From assembly GCA_947565255.1 (NCBI GenBank), contig CANOFI010000025.1, positions 1 to 14,178 of the forward strand: a DNA stretch of 14,178 nt, written 5' to 3'. The stretch comes from an uncultured Lachnospiraceae bacterium. GTDB taxonomy: Bacteria; Bacillota; Clostridia; Lachnospirales; Lachnospiraceae. The position numbers and the translations under genes were made by a program. Below, piece by piece: positions 1 to 6,123 of this stretch; position 1 is the stretch's first letter, and each line of letters starts with the position of its first letter. The notes below the pieces were generated by a model that had not been told where the DNA came from, did not search any database, and saw only the letters and a list, made by a program, of their open reading frames with translations.

Positions 1-37
1 TATAGAAAAAAGGCACTGGATGTCAAAAATATGCTAT

Positions 38-59
38 AAATGTCGGATAAATGTCGGAT
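38..59. repeat. 11-bp tandem direct repeat in the leader
   Basis: The 11-mer AAATGTCGGAT occurs twice back to back, at 38-48 and 49-59, without mismatch. It lies upstream of the putative LexA-type box and promoter of the Mur ligase gene. The 11-bp period is about one helical turn, so both copies face the same side of the DNA, as in some activator or repressor half-site pairs. No regulator can be named; it may be a simple duplication. Confidence 0.6.
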
Positions 60-93
60 TTTGGTCATTACCCCAGCGGATTTTTATAAAGAA

Positions 94-105
94 GAACAGG
101 TGTTC
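94..105. promoter_or_regulatory. Putative LexA (SOS) box, GAAC-N4-GTTC
   Basis: The sequence GAACAGGTGTTC fits the Gram-positive LexA/DinR operator form GAAC-N4-GTTC, and the palindrome extends by one pair on each side (AGAACA GG TGTTCT, 93-106). It ends 8 bp before a candidate -35 element, where a repressor could interfere with RNA polymerase. Against this, the same core occurs twice inside coding sequence of this window (8381-8392 and 12155-12166), so the match alone is not decisive. Confidence 0.4.
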
Positions 106-113
106 TGGAATAC

Positions 114-142
114 TTGACTTCTGCGGAATTGTGTTGTAAACT
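114..142 (+). promoter_or_regulatory. Putative sigma-A-type promoter for murE and the operon
   Basis: TTGACT (114-119) matches the -35 consensus at five of six bases. After a 17-bp spacer, TAAACT (137-142) matches the -10 consensus at four of six. Transcription would start near 149, leaving a leader of about 20 nt before the ATG at 171. The TTG at 114 could be read as a start codon in the murE frame but is better explained as the -35 element. Confidence 0.45.
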
Positions 143-160
143 AATAAGGAAAGAAAGAAT

Positions 161-166
161 AGGTGA
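161..166 (+). promoter_or_regulatory. Ribosome binding site that sets the murE start
   Basis: AGGTGA lies 4 nt before the ATG at 171 and matches the AGGAGGTGA anti-anti-SD sequence. No comparable site precedes the in-frame TTG at 114, so 171 is preferred as the start. Confidence 0.6.
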
Positions 167-170
167 TGGA

Positions 171-1628
171 ATGTTTATATTGAAAGCATTATTGGAAAAA
201 ATTACGTACACATGTGTTCAGGGAAGTACAGATATAAAGATATCGGATGTGGTATATGATTCCAGAAGGGTAAAAAAAGACAGCCTTTTTATTTGTATTA
301 AGGGCGCCGTATCGGATGGACACAGTTTTGTGGATGATGTGGTACAAAAAGGTGCCGCTGCATTAGTCGTGCAGGAAGAGGTTTCTGTTCCTGATGGTGT
401 AACGGTAATCAGGGTGGAAGATTCCCGTTATGCCATGGCATGTATTTCTGCCGCTTATTTTTGTTATCCTGCAAATGAGATGAAGATTATCGGAATTACC
501 GGGACAAAAGGAAAGACGACAACGACCTATATGATAAAGTCAATTTTGGAAAATGCAGGATATCGTGTCGGACTGATAGGGACGATTGAAATTGTTATTG
601 GGGATGAGAGAATTCCGGCAAGCCATACGACACCGGAATCGTTTGTTTTGCAGCAGTATTTCCGAAGAATGGCGGATGCCGGATGCGACTGTGTTGTGAT
701 GGAAGTGTCTTCTCAGGGGCTGATGCTTCACAGAACGGCCGGTTTTCTGTTTGAAATCGGAATTTTTACGAATATAGAGCCGGACCATATCGGACCGAAT
801 GAACATAAGGATTTTGATGATTACCTGCACTGCAAGGGACTTCTTTTTAAACAGTGCAGGCTTGGGATTTTTAATTGTGATGATACACATTGGCGGCAGG
901 TTTTAGAGGGCCATACCTGCCAGGTAGAAACATATGGATTTGGGAAAGAGGCAGGTCTTCGTGCAGAGCAGGTGGAGCTGGTGTCCCGTCCCGGGTATCT
1001 TGGAGTGCAGTATCAGGTTGGGGGGAATATGCAGTTCGAGGTAGAAATTGATGTTCCCGGGAGGTTCAGTGTATACAATTCCCTGACGGCGATAGCAGTC
1101 TGCAGGCATTTTAACGTGGAGACAGAGGATATTAAAAAAGCACTCAAAGCTGCAAAGGTAAAAGGCCGCATTGAAATGGTAAACGTATCTGATGAGTTTA
1201 CGCTGATGATTGATTATGCCCACAATGCGATGAGCCTGGAAAGCCTTCTGACTACATTAAAAGAGTATCATCCAAAACGCCTGGTATGCCTGTTTGGGTG
1301 CGGCGGAAACCGCTCGAAAATCAGGCGCTACGAGATGGGAGAGGTGTCCGGAAGGCTGGCAGATCTTACTGTGATTACTTCAGACAATCCGCGGGATGAA
1401 GAGCCGCAGGAAATTATCAACGATATTAAAACCGGAATGGAAAAGACGGATGGCAGATACGTAGAGATTTTGGACAGAAGAGAAGCGATTGCATATGTAA
1501 TCGAGCATGGACAGCCCGGAGATGTGATTGTGCTTGCGGGAAAGGGCCATGAAGATTATCAGGAAATCAAAGGGGTGAAGTACCCGATGGATGAACGTGT
1601 GATTATTCAGGAAATACTGAAAAGATGA
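171..1628 (+). CDS. murE: MurE-type UDP-N-acetylmuramoyl-tripeptide ligase (divergent family member)
   Basis: This is an ATP-dependent Mur ligase of 485 residues, the usual MurE length. MurE adds the third peptide residue, normally meso-diaminopimelate, to UDP-MurNAc-L-Ala-D-Glu in the cytoplasm. Visible motifs are the P-loop GTKGKTTT (111-118), a Lys at 222 in the place of the carbamylated lysine, GRIE (332-335), DNPR (405-408), which in known enzymes recognises diaminopimelate, and GKGHEDYQ near the C-terminus. Several normally conserved stretches differ: SSQ instead of SSH (180-182), NIEPDHIGPNEH in the central domain (201-212), and YAHN followed by AMS instead of YAHTPD (349-354). This points to a paralogue, possibly beside a canonical murE elsewhere. 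The start at 171 is supported by AGGTGA and by the family N-terminus. It sits 1 nt before priA. Mur ligase identity is near certain; the exact substrate is inferred. Confidence 0.85.
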   Translation: MFILKALLEKITYTCVQGSTDIKISDVVYDSRRVKKDSLFICIKGAVSDGHSFVDDVVQKGAAALVVQEEVSVPDGVTVIRVEDSRYAMACISAAYFCYPANEMKIIGITGTKGKTTTTYMIKSILENAGYRVGLIGTIEIVIGDERIPASHTTPESFVLQQYFRRMADAGCDCVVMEVSSQGLMLHRTAGFLFEIGIFTNIEPDHIGPNEHKDFDDYLHCKGLLFKQCRLGIFNCDDTHWRQVLEGHTCQVETYGFGKEAGLRAEQVELVSRPGYLGVQYQVGGNMQFEVEIDVPGRFSVYNSLTAIAVCRHFNVETEDIKKALKAAKVKGRIEMVNVSDEFTLMIDYAHNAMSLESLLTTLKEYHPKRLVCLFGCGGNRSKIRRYEMGEVSGRLADLTVITSDNPRDEEPQEIINDIKTGMEKTDGRYVEILDRREAIAYVIEHGQPGDVIVLAGKGHEDYQEIKGVKYPMDERVIIQEILKR

Positions 1629-1629
1629 C

Positions 1630-3888
1630 ATGTCAGAAAAGCCGGAAAGTGGTGGACAGATGGCAGGAAAATATGCGAATGTGATTATTGATATTGCGCA
1701 TGAGAGCGTAGATCATTCTTTTCAATACAGGATACCAGCCAGGCTTATGGATGAACTGCAGACTGGTATGGAAGTGGCGGTTCCGTTTGGGGCGAAAAAC
1801 CGAAGCAGGAATGGATACGTGATTGAAATTACCAGTCATACCCAGTATGATAAGGAAAAGATCAAGGAACTATATTCGATTGTCCAAAAGAAAATGGCGA
1901 TTGAAGGACAGCTTATACAGTTGGCAGCCTGGATCCGGGACCGGTACGGTTCCACCATGATACAGGCTTTAAAAACGGTTTTGCCGGTAAGGGATAGAAT
2001 GAGGCAGCTTGAAGAGAAGCAATATGTGCTTGCTGTGGATGAGGAGCGTGCGCATGCGCTTTTAGGCGAATACCGCCAAAAAAAATATACTGCCAAGGTC
2101 CGGGTGTTAGAAGAATTGATTCGCGGCCGCGTTTTGTCATCAAAAATAGTCAGAGAAAAATTAAAGGTATCCCCCGCAACGGTTGATGCACTGATAAGAG
2201 ACGGTGTGATGTATACAAAGACGAACCAGCTGTACCGCAATCCGGTCGAGGAGGCCCAAAAAGAGCCGCGGTATCATCTGAATGCGGCGCAGCAGGCAGT
2301 GGCAGATAAAGTGCATCACGTATTTTTTTGCAGACAGAAAAAACCATTTCTTCTGCATGGAGTAACCGGAAGCGGAAAAACGGAGGTTTATGTGGAGTTG
2401 GCCGCACTGGCGGCAAAGGAAGGAAAATCCTCCATTGTGCTCATTCCGGAAATTGCCCTGACCAGGCAGACAGTGCTGCGTTTTTACAGACAGTTCGGCA
2501 GCCGGGTATCCGTGCTTCATTCAAAGTTGTCGAAAGGAGAGCGTTCTGACCAGTTCCAGCGTGCAAAAAACGGCGAAATTGATGTGATGATTGGACCGCG
2601 TTCGGCATTGTTCACACCATTTTCAAATTTAGGATATATTATTGTAGATGAAGAGCATGAAACAAGCTATAAAAGTGAGACAATTCCCCGCTATCATGCC
2701 AGAGAGGTTGCAGTTCGGCGGGCCGAGATGACGGGTGCGACCGTGCTTCTCGCCTCGGCTACCCCATCCGTAGATTCTTATTATTGCGCCATGCAGGGAG
2801 TGTATGAGCTGTTAGAGATGAAGGAGCGTATTTCGAAGCAGGGCCTTGCGGATGTAAGCATTGTAGATATGCGCAGAGAACTTTTGCGGGGCAACCGTTC
2901 CGTGTTCAGCCGGGTACTGTATGAGCAGATGCAGGAGCGGCTGAACAAAAAGCAGCAGATTATGTTATTTATTAACCGCAGGGGCTATCACGGATTTCTT
3001 TCCTGCCGTTCCTGCGGGAAGGCGGTGAAATGTCCAAACTGTGATGTTACGCTGTCCCTTCACAATGATGGGAGGATGCTGTGCCATTATTGCGGCTATG
3101 AGCAACCCAGGGTGATGAGCTGTCCGGCATGCGGCTCTAAATATATCGGCGGTTTCCGTGTGGGAACACAGCAGGTGGAGGAGCAGGTATTAAAATGGTT
3201 TCCAGCGGCAAAGGTACTGCGTATGGATATGGATACGACGAGGAGCAAAAACAGCTCTGAGCAGATTGTAACAGCTTTTCGCAAAAAAGAGGCGGATATT
3301 TTGATTGGAACCCAGATGATTGTCAAGGGGCATGATTTCCCGGATGTGACACTGGTAGGAATTCTGGCGGCAGATATGTCGCTGCAGATTAATGATTTCC
3401 GGAGCGCGGAACGAACCTTTCAGCTTCTGACGCAGGCGGCAGGCCGTGCAGGAAGGGGAAAAGAGAAGGGGAGTGTGATTATCCAGACCTATAATCCAGA
3501 GCATTACAGCATCCGTCTGTCTGCAAAACAGGATTATGAAGGTTTTTATAAAGAGGAAATGAAATTCCGGTCGATGATGCGCTATCCGCCGGCGGGAAAT
3601 GTAATGGAAATTCTTGTATCAGCAGATACGGAGTCGTTGGCTGTCCGGGCAGGCGAAAGGATTGCAGCAGGGATTCGGCAGTTTTGCGGCAGCTGTTTAT
3701 CAGACGGGGGCAGAACACCAGTTCTTATTGGACCTGCGCCGGCGGCAATTTCCAAGTTAAATAATAAATACCGGAGGGTCATTTATGTAAGACATGAAAC
3801 AGAACTGTTTTTGCAGAAATGCAGAATGTATCTGGAAAGACAGACAGCAGATGAGGATGTGCAGATACAGTACGATATGACGTTATAA
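1630..3888 (+). CDS. priA: Primosomal replication restart helicase PriA
   Basis: PriA is a 3'-to-5' superfamily 2 DNA helicase that recognises stalled forks and reloads the replicative helicase. The 752-residue product has the expected order: an N-terminal DNA-binding domain (about 15-120), a winged-helix-like segment (about 150-205), Walker A GVTGSGKT (244-251), DEEH (340-343), SAT (376-378), eight zinc-binding cysteines in four CxxC pairs (459/462, 468/471, 485/488, 498/501), and the helicase motifs GTQMIVKGHDFPDV (about 560-573) and QAAGRAGRG (602-610). All catalytic and zinc residues are present. The ATG at 1630 lies 1 nt after the murE stop. An in-frame ATG at 1660 (protein MAGKYANV...) is closer to the usual family N-terminus and has a weak GGTGG upstream, so it may be the true start. 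A 109-bp gap containing a hairpin separates it from def. Confidence 0.96.
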   Translation: MSEKPESGGQMAGKYANVIIDIAHESVDHSFQYRIPARLMDELQTGMEVAVPFGAKNRSRNGYVIEITSHTQYDKEKIKELYSIVQKKMAIEGQLIQLAAWIRDRYGSTMIQALKTVLPVRDRMRQLEEKQYVLAVDEERAHALLGEYRQKKYTAKVRVLEELIRGRVLSSKIVREKLKVSPATVDALIRDGVMYTKTNQLYRNPVEEAQKEPRYHLNAAQQAVADKVHHVFFCRQKKPFLLHGVTGSGKTEVYVELAALAAKEGKSSIVLIPEIALTRQTVLRFYRQFGSRVSVLHSKLSKGERSDQFQRAKNGEIDVMIGPRSALFTPFSNLGYIIVDEEHETSYKSETIPRYHAREVAVRRAEMTGATVLLASATPSVDSYYCAMQGVYELLEMKERISKQGLADVSIVDMRRELLRGNRSVFSRVLYEQMQERLNKKQQIMLFINRRGYHGFLSCRSCGKAVKCPNCDVTLSLHNDGRMLCHYCGYEQPRVMSCPACGSKYIGGFRVGTQQVEEQVLKWFPAAKVLRMDMDTTRSKNSSEQIVTAFRKKEADILIGTQMIVKGHDFPDVTLVGILAADMSLQINDFRSAERTFQLLTQAAGRAGRGKEKGSVIIQTYNPEHYSIRLSAKQDYEGFYKEEMKFRSMMRYPPAGNVMEILVSADTESLAVRAGERIAAGIRQFCGSCLSDGGRTPVLIGPAPAAISKLNNKYRRVIYVRHETELFLQKCRMYLERQTADEDVQIQYDMTL

Positions 3889-3894
3889 AATATC

Positions 3895-3944
3895 GCAGGC
3901 AGTTTATGCGGTGCGGGCAGGATATGCCGCGTTATACGCCTTGC
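3895..3944 (+). other. Imperfect hairpin in the priA-def gap
   Basis: The 109-bp gap between priA and def contains an imperfect inverted repeat. GCAGGC (3895-3900) can pair with GCCTTGC (3938-3944, one bulge), and inside it GCGG and CA (3913-3919, one bulged G) can pair with TGCCGC (3925-3930). No T-run follows, so it is not a standard intrinsic terminator. It could affect mRNA processing or stability between priA and def. Pairing was done by eye, without an energy calculation. Confidence 0.35.
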
Positions 3945-3997
3945 AGGCGGAAAATTTTATCAATGTGCAGAGGGCAGACAGAAAGGCAGGAAAACAT

Positions 3998-4483
3998 ATG
4001 GCAATTAGAAATATCAGGATAGAGGGGGATGCGGTTTTGCGGAAAAACTGCAGGGAGGTAACAGAGATGACGCCGAAAATAGCAGAGTTAATTGAGGATA
4101 TGATAGAGACCATGTATGAGGCGAACGGCGTTGGACTGGCAGCGCCGCAGGTTGGTGTGCTGAGGAACATTGTGGTGATCGACGTCAGTGAGGAGGAGCC
4201 GGATCCCATTGTGCTTATTAATCCGGAAATCATTGAATCTTCCGGTGAGCAGACCGGAGATGAGGGGTGTTTAAGTCTTCCCGGAAAGGTCGGGGTGGTC
4301 ACAAGACCGGATTATGTGAAGGTACGTGCGCGAAATGAGCATATGGAAGAAATTGAACTGGAGGGAACGGAATTGCTTGCAAGGGCGATCTGTCATGAGT
4401 GCGACCATTTAAAGGGCATATTGTATGCAGATAAAGCTGAGGGTCCGTTAAAAGAGGTAAAAAAGGAGTCCGAGGAATCTTAG
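3998..4483 (+). CDS. def: Peptide deformylase
   Basis: This metalloenzyme removes the formyl group from the N-terminal methionine of nascent proteins at the ribosome exit. The 161-residue product has all three family motifs: GVGLAAPQVG (44-53), EGCLSLPG (89-96, metal ligand Cys91), and HECDH (133-137), with His133 and His137 as metal ligands and Glu134 as catalytic base. The length is normal. The ATG at 3998 is chosen because MAIRNI matches the family N-terminus and a purine-rich AAAGGCAGG site precedes it. The frame stays open back to a GTG at 3911, but that would add about 29 atypical residues over a hairpin region. fmt follows after 13 nt, the standard def-fmt pair acting at opposite ends of formyl-methionine metabolism. 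Confidence 0.95.
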   Translation: MAIRNIRIEGDAVLRKNCREVTEMTPKIAELIEDMIETMYEANGVGLAAPQVGVLRNIVVIDVSEEEPDPIVLINPEIIESSGEQTGDEGCLSLPGKVGVVTRPDYVKVRARNEHMEEIELEGTELLARAICHECDHLKGILYADKAEGPLKEVKKESEES

Positions 4484-4496
4484 AGGAGGAAGTTTC

Positions 4497-5429
4497 ATGA
4501 AAGTGATTTTTATGGGAACACCGGATTTTGCGGTGAACACGCTGGAGGCGCTCATACGGGCAGGACATCAAATCACGTGCGCTGTGACGCAGCCGGATAA
4601 ACCGAAAGGCCGTGGGAATGCCGTGCAGTTTCCGCCCGTGAAGGAGTGTGCGCTGTCATATGGAATCCCGGTTATGCAGCCGGTGCGCATCCGTGAGGAA
4701 GAGGCGGCAAAAGAACTTTTTGGTTATGAGGCCGATGTAATTGTGGTAGTTGCCTTCGGACAGATTCTGCCGAAGGAAATTTTGGAATGGCCGAAATATG
4801 GATGTATCAATGTACATGCCTCCCTGCTTCCCAAATACCGCGGAGCGGCGCCGATTCAGTGGGCGGTAATTGACGGGGAGGAAATATCCGGCGTAACCAT
4901 TCAGAAAATGGATGAAGGGATTGATACGGGCGATATCATTGCACGGACCGAGGTGACGCTCGATGAGGAGGAAACCGGAGGCTCCCTCTTTGAAAAGCTG
5001 GCGGCCGAGGGTGCAGAATTGTGTGTTGCTGCCTTAAAAGAGCTGGAATTGGGAACGGCAGTTTATGTAAAACAGGATGAGGAACAGGCAACGTACGCAA
5101 AAATGTTAAAAAAGCGTTCGGGAAACATTGACTGGAGAAAGCCTGCAGTTGAAATTGAGAGGCTGGTGCGCGGACTGAATCCCTGGCCAAGCGCGTATTC
5201 GTATCTGAACGGTAAAATTTTAAAAATCTGGAAGGCTTCTGTGGGACTGGATATTGAAGGATTTGCGCCGGGTATGATGAAAACGGTATCAGCAAAGGAG
5301 CTGGCCGTGCAGACGGGAAAAGGAAGTTTGTTCTTACAAGAAATCCAGCTGGAAGGGAAAAAGCGCATGGACATAGAAGATTTTCTTCGCGGATACAAGA
5401 TAGAACAGGGAACGATGCTGCGTTCGTAA
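4497..5429 (+). CDS. fmt: Methionyl-tRNA formyltransferase
   Basis: Fmt transfers the formyl group of 10-formyltetrahydrofolate to methionyl-tRNA(fMet) for initiation. The 310-residue product is of family length. It starts with MKVIFMGTPDFAV and carries the formyl-folate site, with Asn105, His107 in NVHASLLPKYRGAAP (105-119) and catalytic Asp143 in GIDTGD (141-146). The C-terminal tRNA-binding domain follows (about 205-310), with VRGLNPWPSAY and the ending DFLRGYKIEQGTMLRS typical of an intact protein. The start is firm: AGGAGG at 4484-4489 lies 7 nt before the ATG and directly after the def stop. A 128-bp low-complexity gap follows. Confidence 0.96.
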   Translation: MKVIFMGTPDFAVNTLEALIRAGHQITCAVTQPDKPKGRGNAVQFPPVKECALSYGIPVMQPVRIREEEAAKELFGYEADVIVVVAFGQILPKEILEWPKYGCINVHASLLPKYRGAAPIQWAVIDGEEISGVTIQKMDEGIDTGDIIARTEVTLDEEETGGSLFEKLAAEGAELCVAALKELELGTAVYVKQDEEQATYAKMLKKRSGNIDWRKPAVEIERLVRGLNPWPSAYSYLNGKILKIWKASVGLDIEGFAPGMMKTVSAKELAVQTGKGSLFLQEIQLEGKKRMDIEDFLRGYKIEQGTMLRS

Positions 5430-5482
5430 TTGGAAAAAAGCAGGCAGGCGGCAGGAAGAAAATTGCGGATATTACAGAAATA

Positions 5483-5527
5483 ATTCAAACAATTGAATTA
5501 ATTCAAATCATTCAAAAAATTGGATGG
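5483..5527 (+). repeat. Degenerate 9-bp tandem array with a 14-bp palindrome
   Basis: Between fmt and the small membrane protein gene are five consecutive 9-mers, each starting with ATT: ATTCAAACA, ATTGAATTA, ATTCAAATC, ATTCAAAAA, ATTGGATGG. ATTCAAA occurs exactly at 5483, 5501 and 5510. Units 2 and 3 create the perfect palindrome TTGAATTAATTCAA (5493-5506). The rest of the 128-bp gap is purine-rich (with GCAGGCAGGCGGCAGG at 5440-5455) and shows no clear promoter or terminator. The array could be an AT-rich operator region or slippage-derived sequence. Confidence 0.6.
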
Positions 5528-5557
5528 AAGATATACAACAGGTGAGAAGGAGAAAAG

Positions 5558-5887
5558 ATGGAATCCCAGGAACAAATAAAAAATACGATTTTGGAAAAAA
5601 TAAAAGCAACCAAAAAACACATTCGGATATGTAATGTGATAAGTCTTGCCGGCGTAATACTTACCATCCTTTTATGCGGACTGGAATTTATATTTGCGCA
5701 ATATTTTAAAGAAAAGGGATGGGAGCCGTCCGCAATCCGGTTTTGCGTTCATGTTCTGTATGTGATGCCGTTTGTAATTGTAATCCCCTTATTTTTTAAA
5801 GTGAATTACAGAGGTAAATTGTATCAGCTGGAAAGAGAAAGAAAAGAAGGAAAAGGAGAAATAGAAGAAGGAAGAAAAAAAGAATAG
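5558..5887 (+). CDS. Small two-helix membrane protein of unknown function
   Basis: I do not recognise this 109-residue protein. AAGGAG (5547-5552) lies 5 nt before the ATG, so it is probably translated. A basic, Lys-rich N-terminus (1-24) precedes a hydrophobic segment at about 25-49, a short loop with KEKGWEPS, a second hydrophobic segment at about 61-81, and a strongly charged tail (82-109) rich in Glu, Lys and Arg. The likely topology has both ends in the cytoplasm. The last codons are the first unit of the downstream purine tandem array, and the stop (TAG, 5885-5887) lies within that unit. The +1 frame continues the charged tail far downstream, so the present C-terminus may result from a frameshift. 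The gene sits between conserved genes but is itself flanked by repeats on both sides. Confidence 0.7.
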   Translation: MESQEQIKNTILEKIKATKKHIRICNVISLAGVILTILLCGLEFIFAQYFKEKGWEPSAIRFCVHVLYVMPFVIVIPLFFKVNYRGKLYQLERERKEGKGEIEEGRKKE

Positions 5888-6123
5888 AGGAATACAAGAA
5901 ATAGAAGAAGAAAGAAAAAATAGAGGAATACAAGAAATAAAAAAGGAAGAAAAAAAGAATAGAGAAATACAAGAAATAGAAGAAGGAAGAAAAAATAGAG
6001 GAATGCAAGAAATAAAAAAGGAAGAAAAAAAGAATAGAGAAATACAAGAAATAGAAGAAGGAAGATAAAAGAATAGAGAAATACAAGAAATAGAAGAAGG
6101 AAGAAAAAAAGAAATAGAGAAAG
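5858..6123 (+). repeat. Purine-rich tandem repeat array, about seven 36-40 bp units
   Basis: The units run 5858-5897 (40 bp), 5898-5933 (36), 5934-5972 (39), 5973-6008 (36), 6009-6047 (39), 6048-6086 (39) and a partial, diverged unit from 6087 to about 6123. Each begins GAAATA and all but the last end TACAA or TGCAA. A 75-bp higher-order repeat is visible: 5898-5972 and 5973-6047 differ at only two positions, and their second halves (5934-5972 and 6009-6047) are identical over 39 bp. The plus strand is almost entirely A and G, with about one C and a few T per unit, and contains A6 and A7 runs. There are no unique spacers, so it is not a CRISPR array. Such arrays change copy number readily by slippage. 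Confidence 0.93.

Noticed and set aside
20..139. A 39-residue open frame (MSKICYKCRINVG...) in the leader, and a short frame at 1-39 that could be the end of an upstream gene
   Set aside because: Only a weak ribosome binding site precedes it, and it runs over the putative LexA box and -35/-10 elements. The window start is too close to judge whether an upstream gene ends here.
1836..2240. Long minus-strand open frames opposite priA, and similar ones opposite prkC (10639-11073) and fmt (5063-5488)
   Set aside because: All are opposite well-supported conserved genes, have no recognisable domains or ribosome binding sites, and reflect codon bias of the sense strand.
3911..3997. N-terminal extension of peptide deformylase from a GTG at 3911
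   Set aside because: The extra 29 residues do not fit the family, the region forms a hairpin, and a better site precedes the ATG at 3998.
5858..6123. Tandem array as a possible CRISPR array
   Set aside because: Repeats are contiguous and degenerate with no unique spacers, unit length alternates 36/39, and no cas gene is present.
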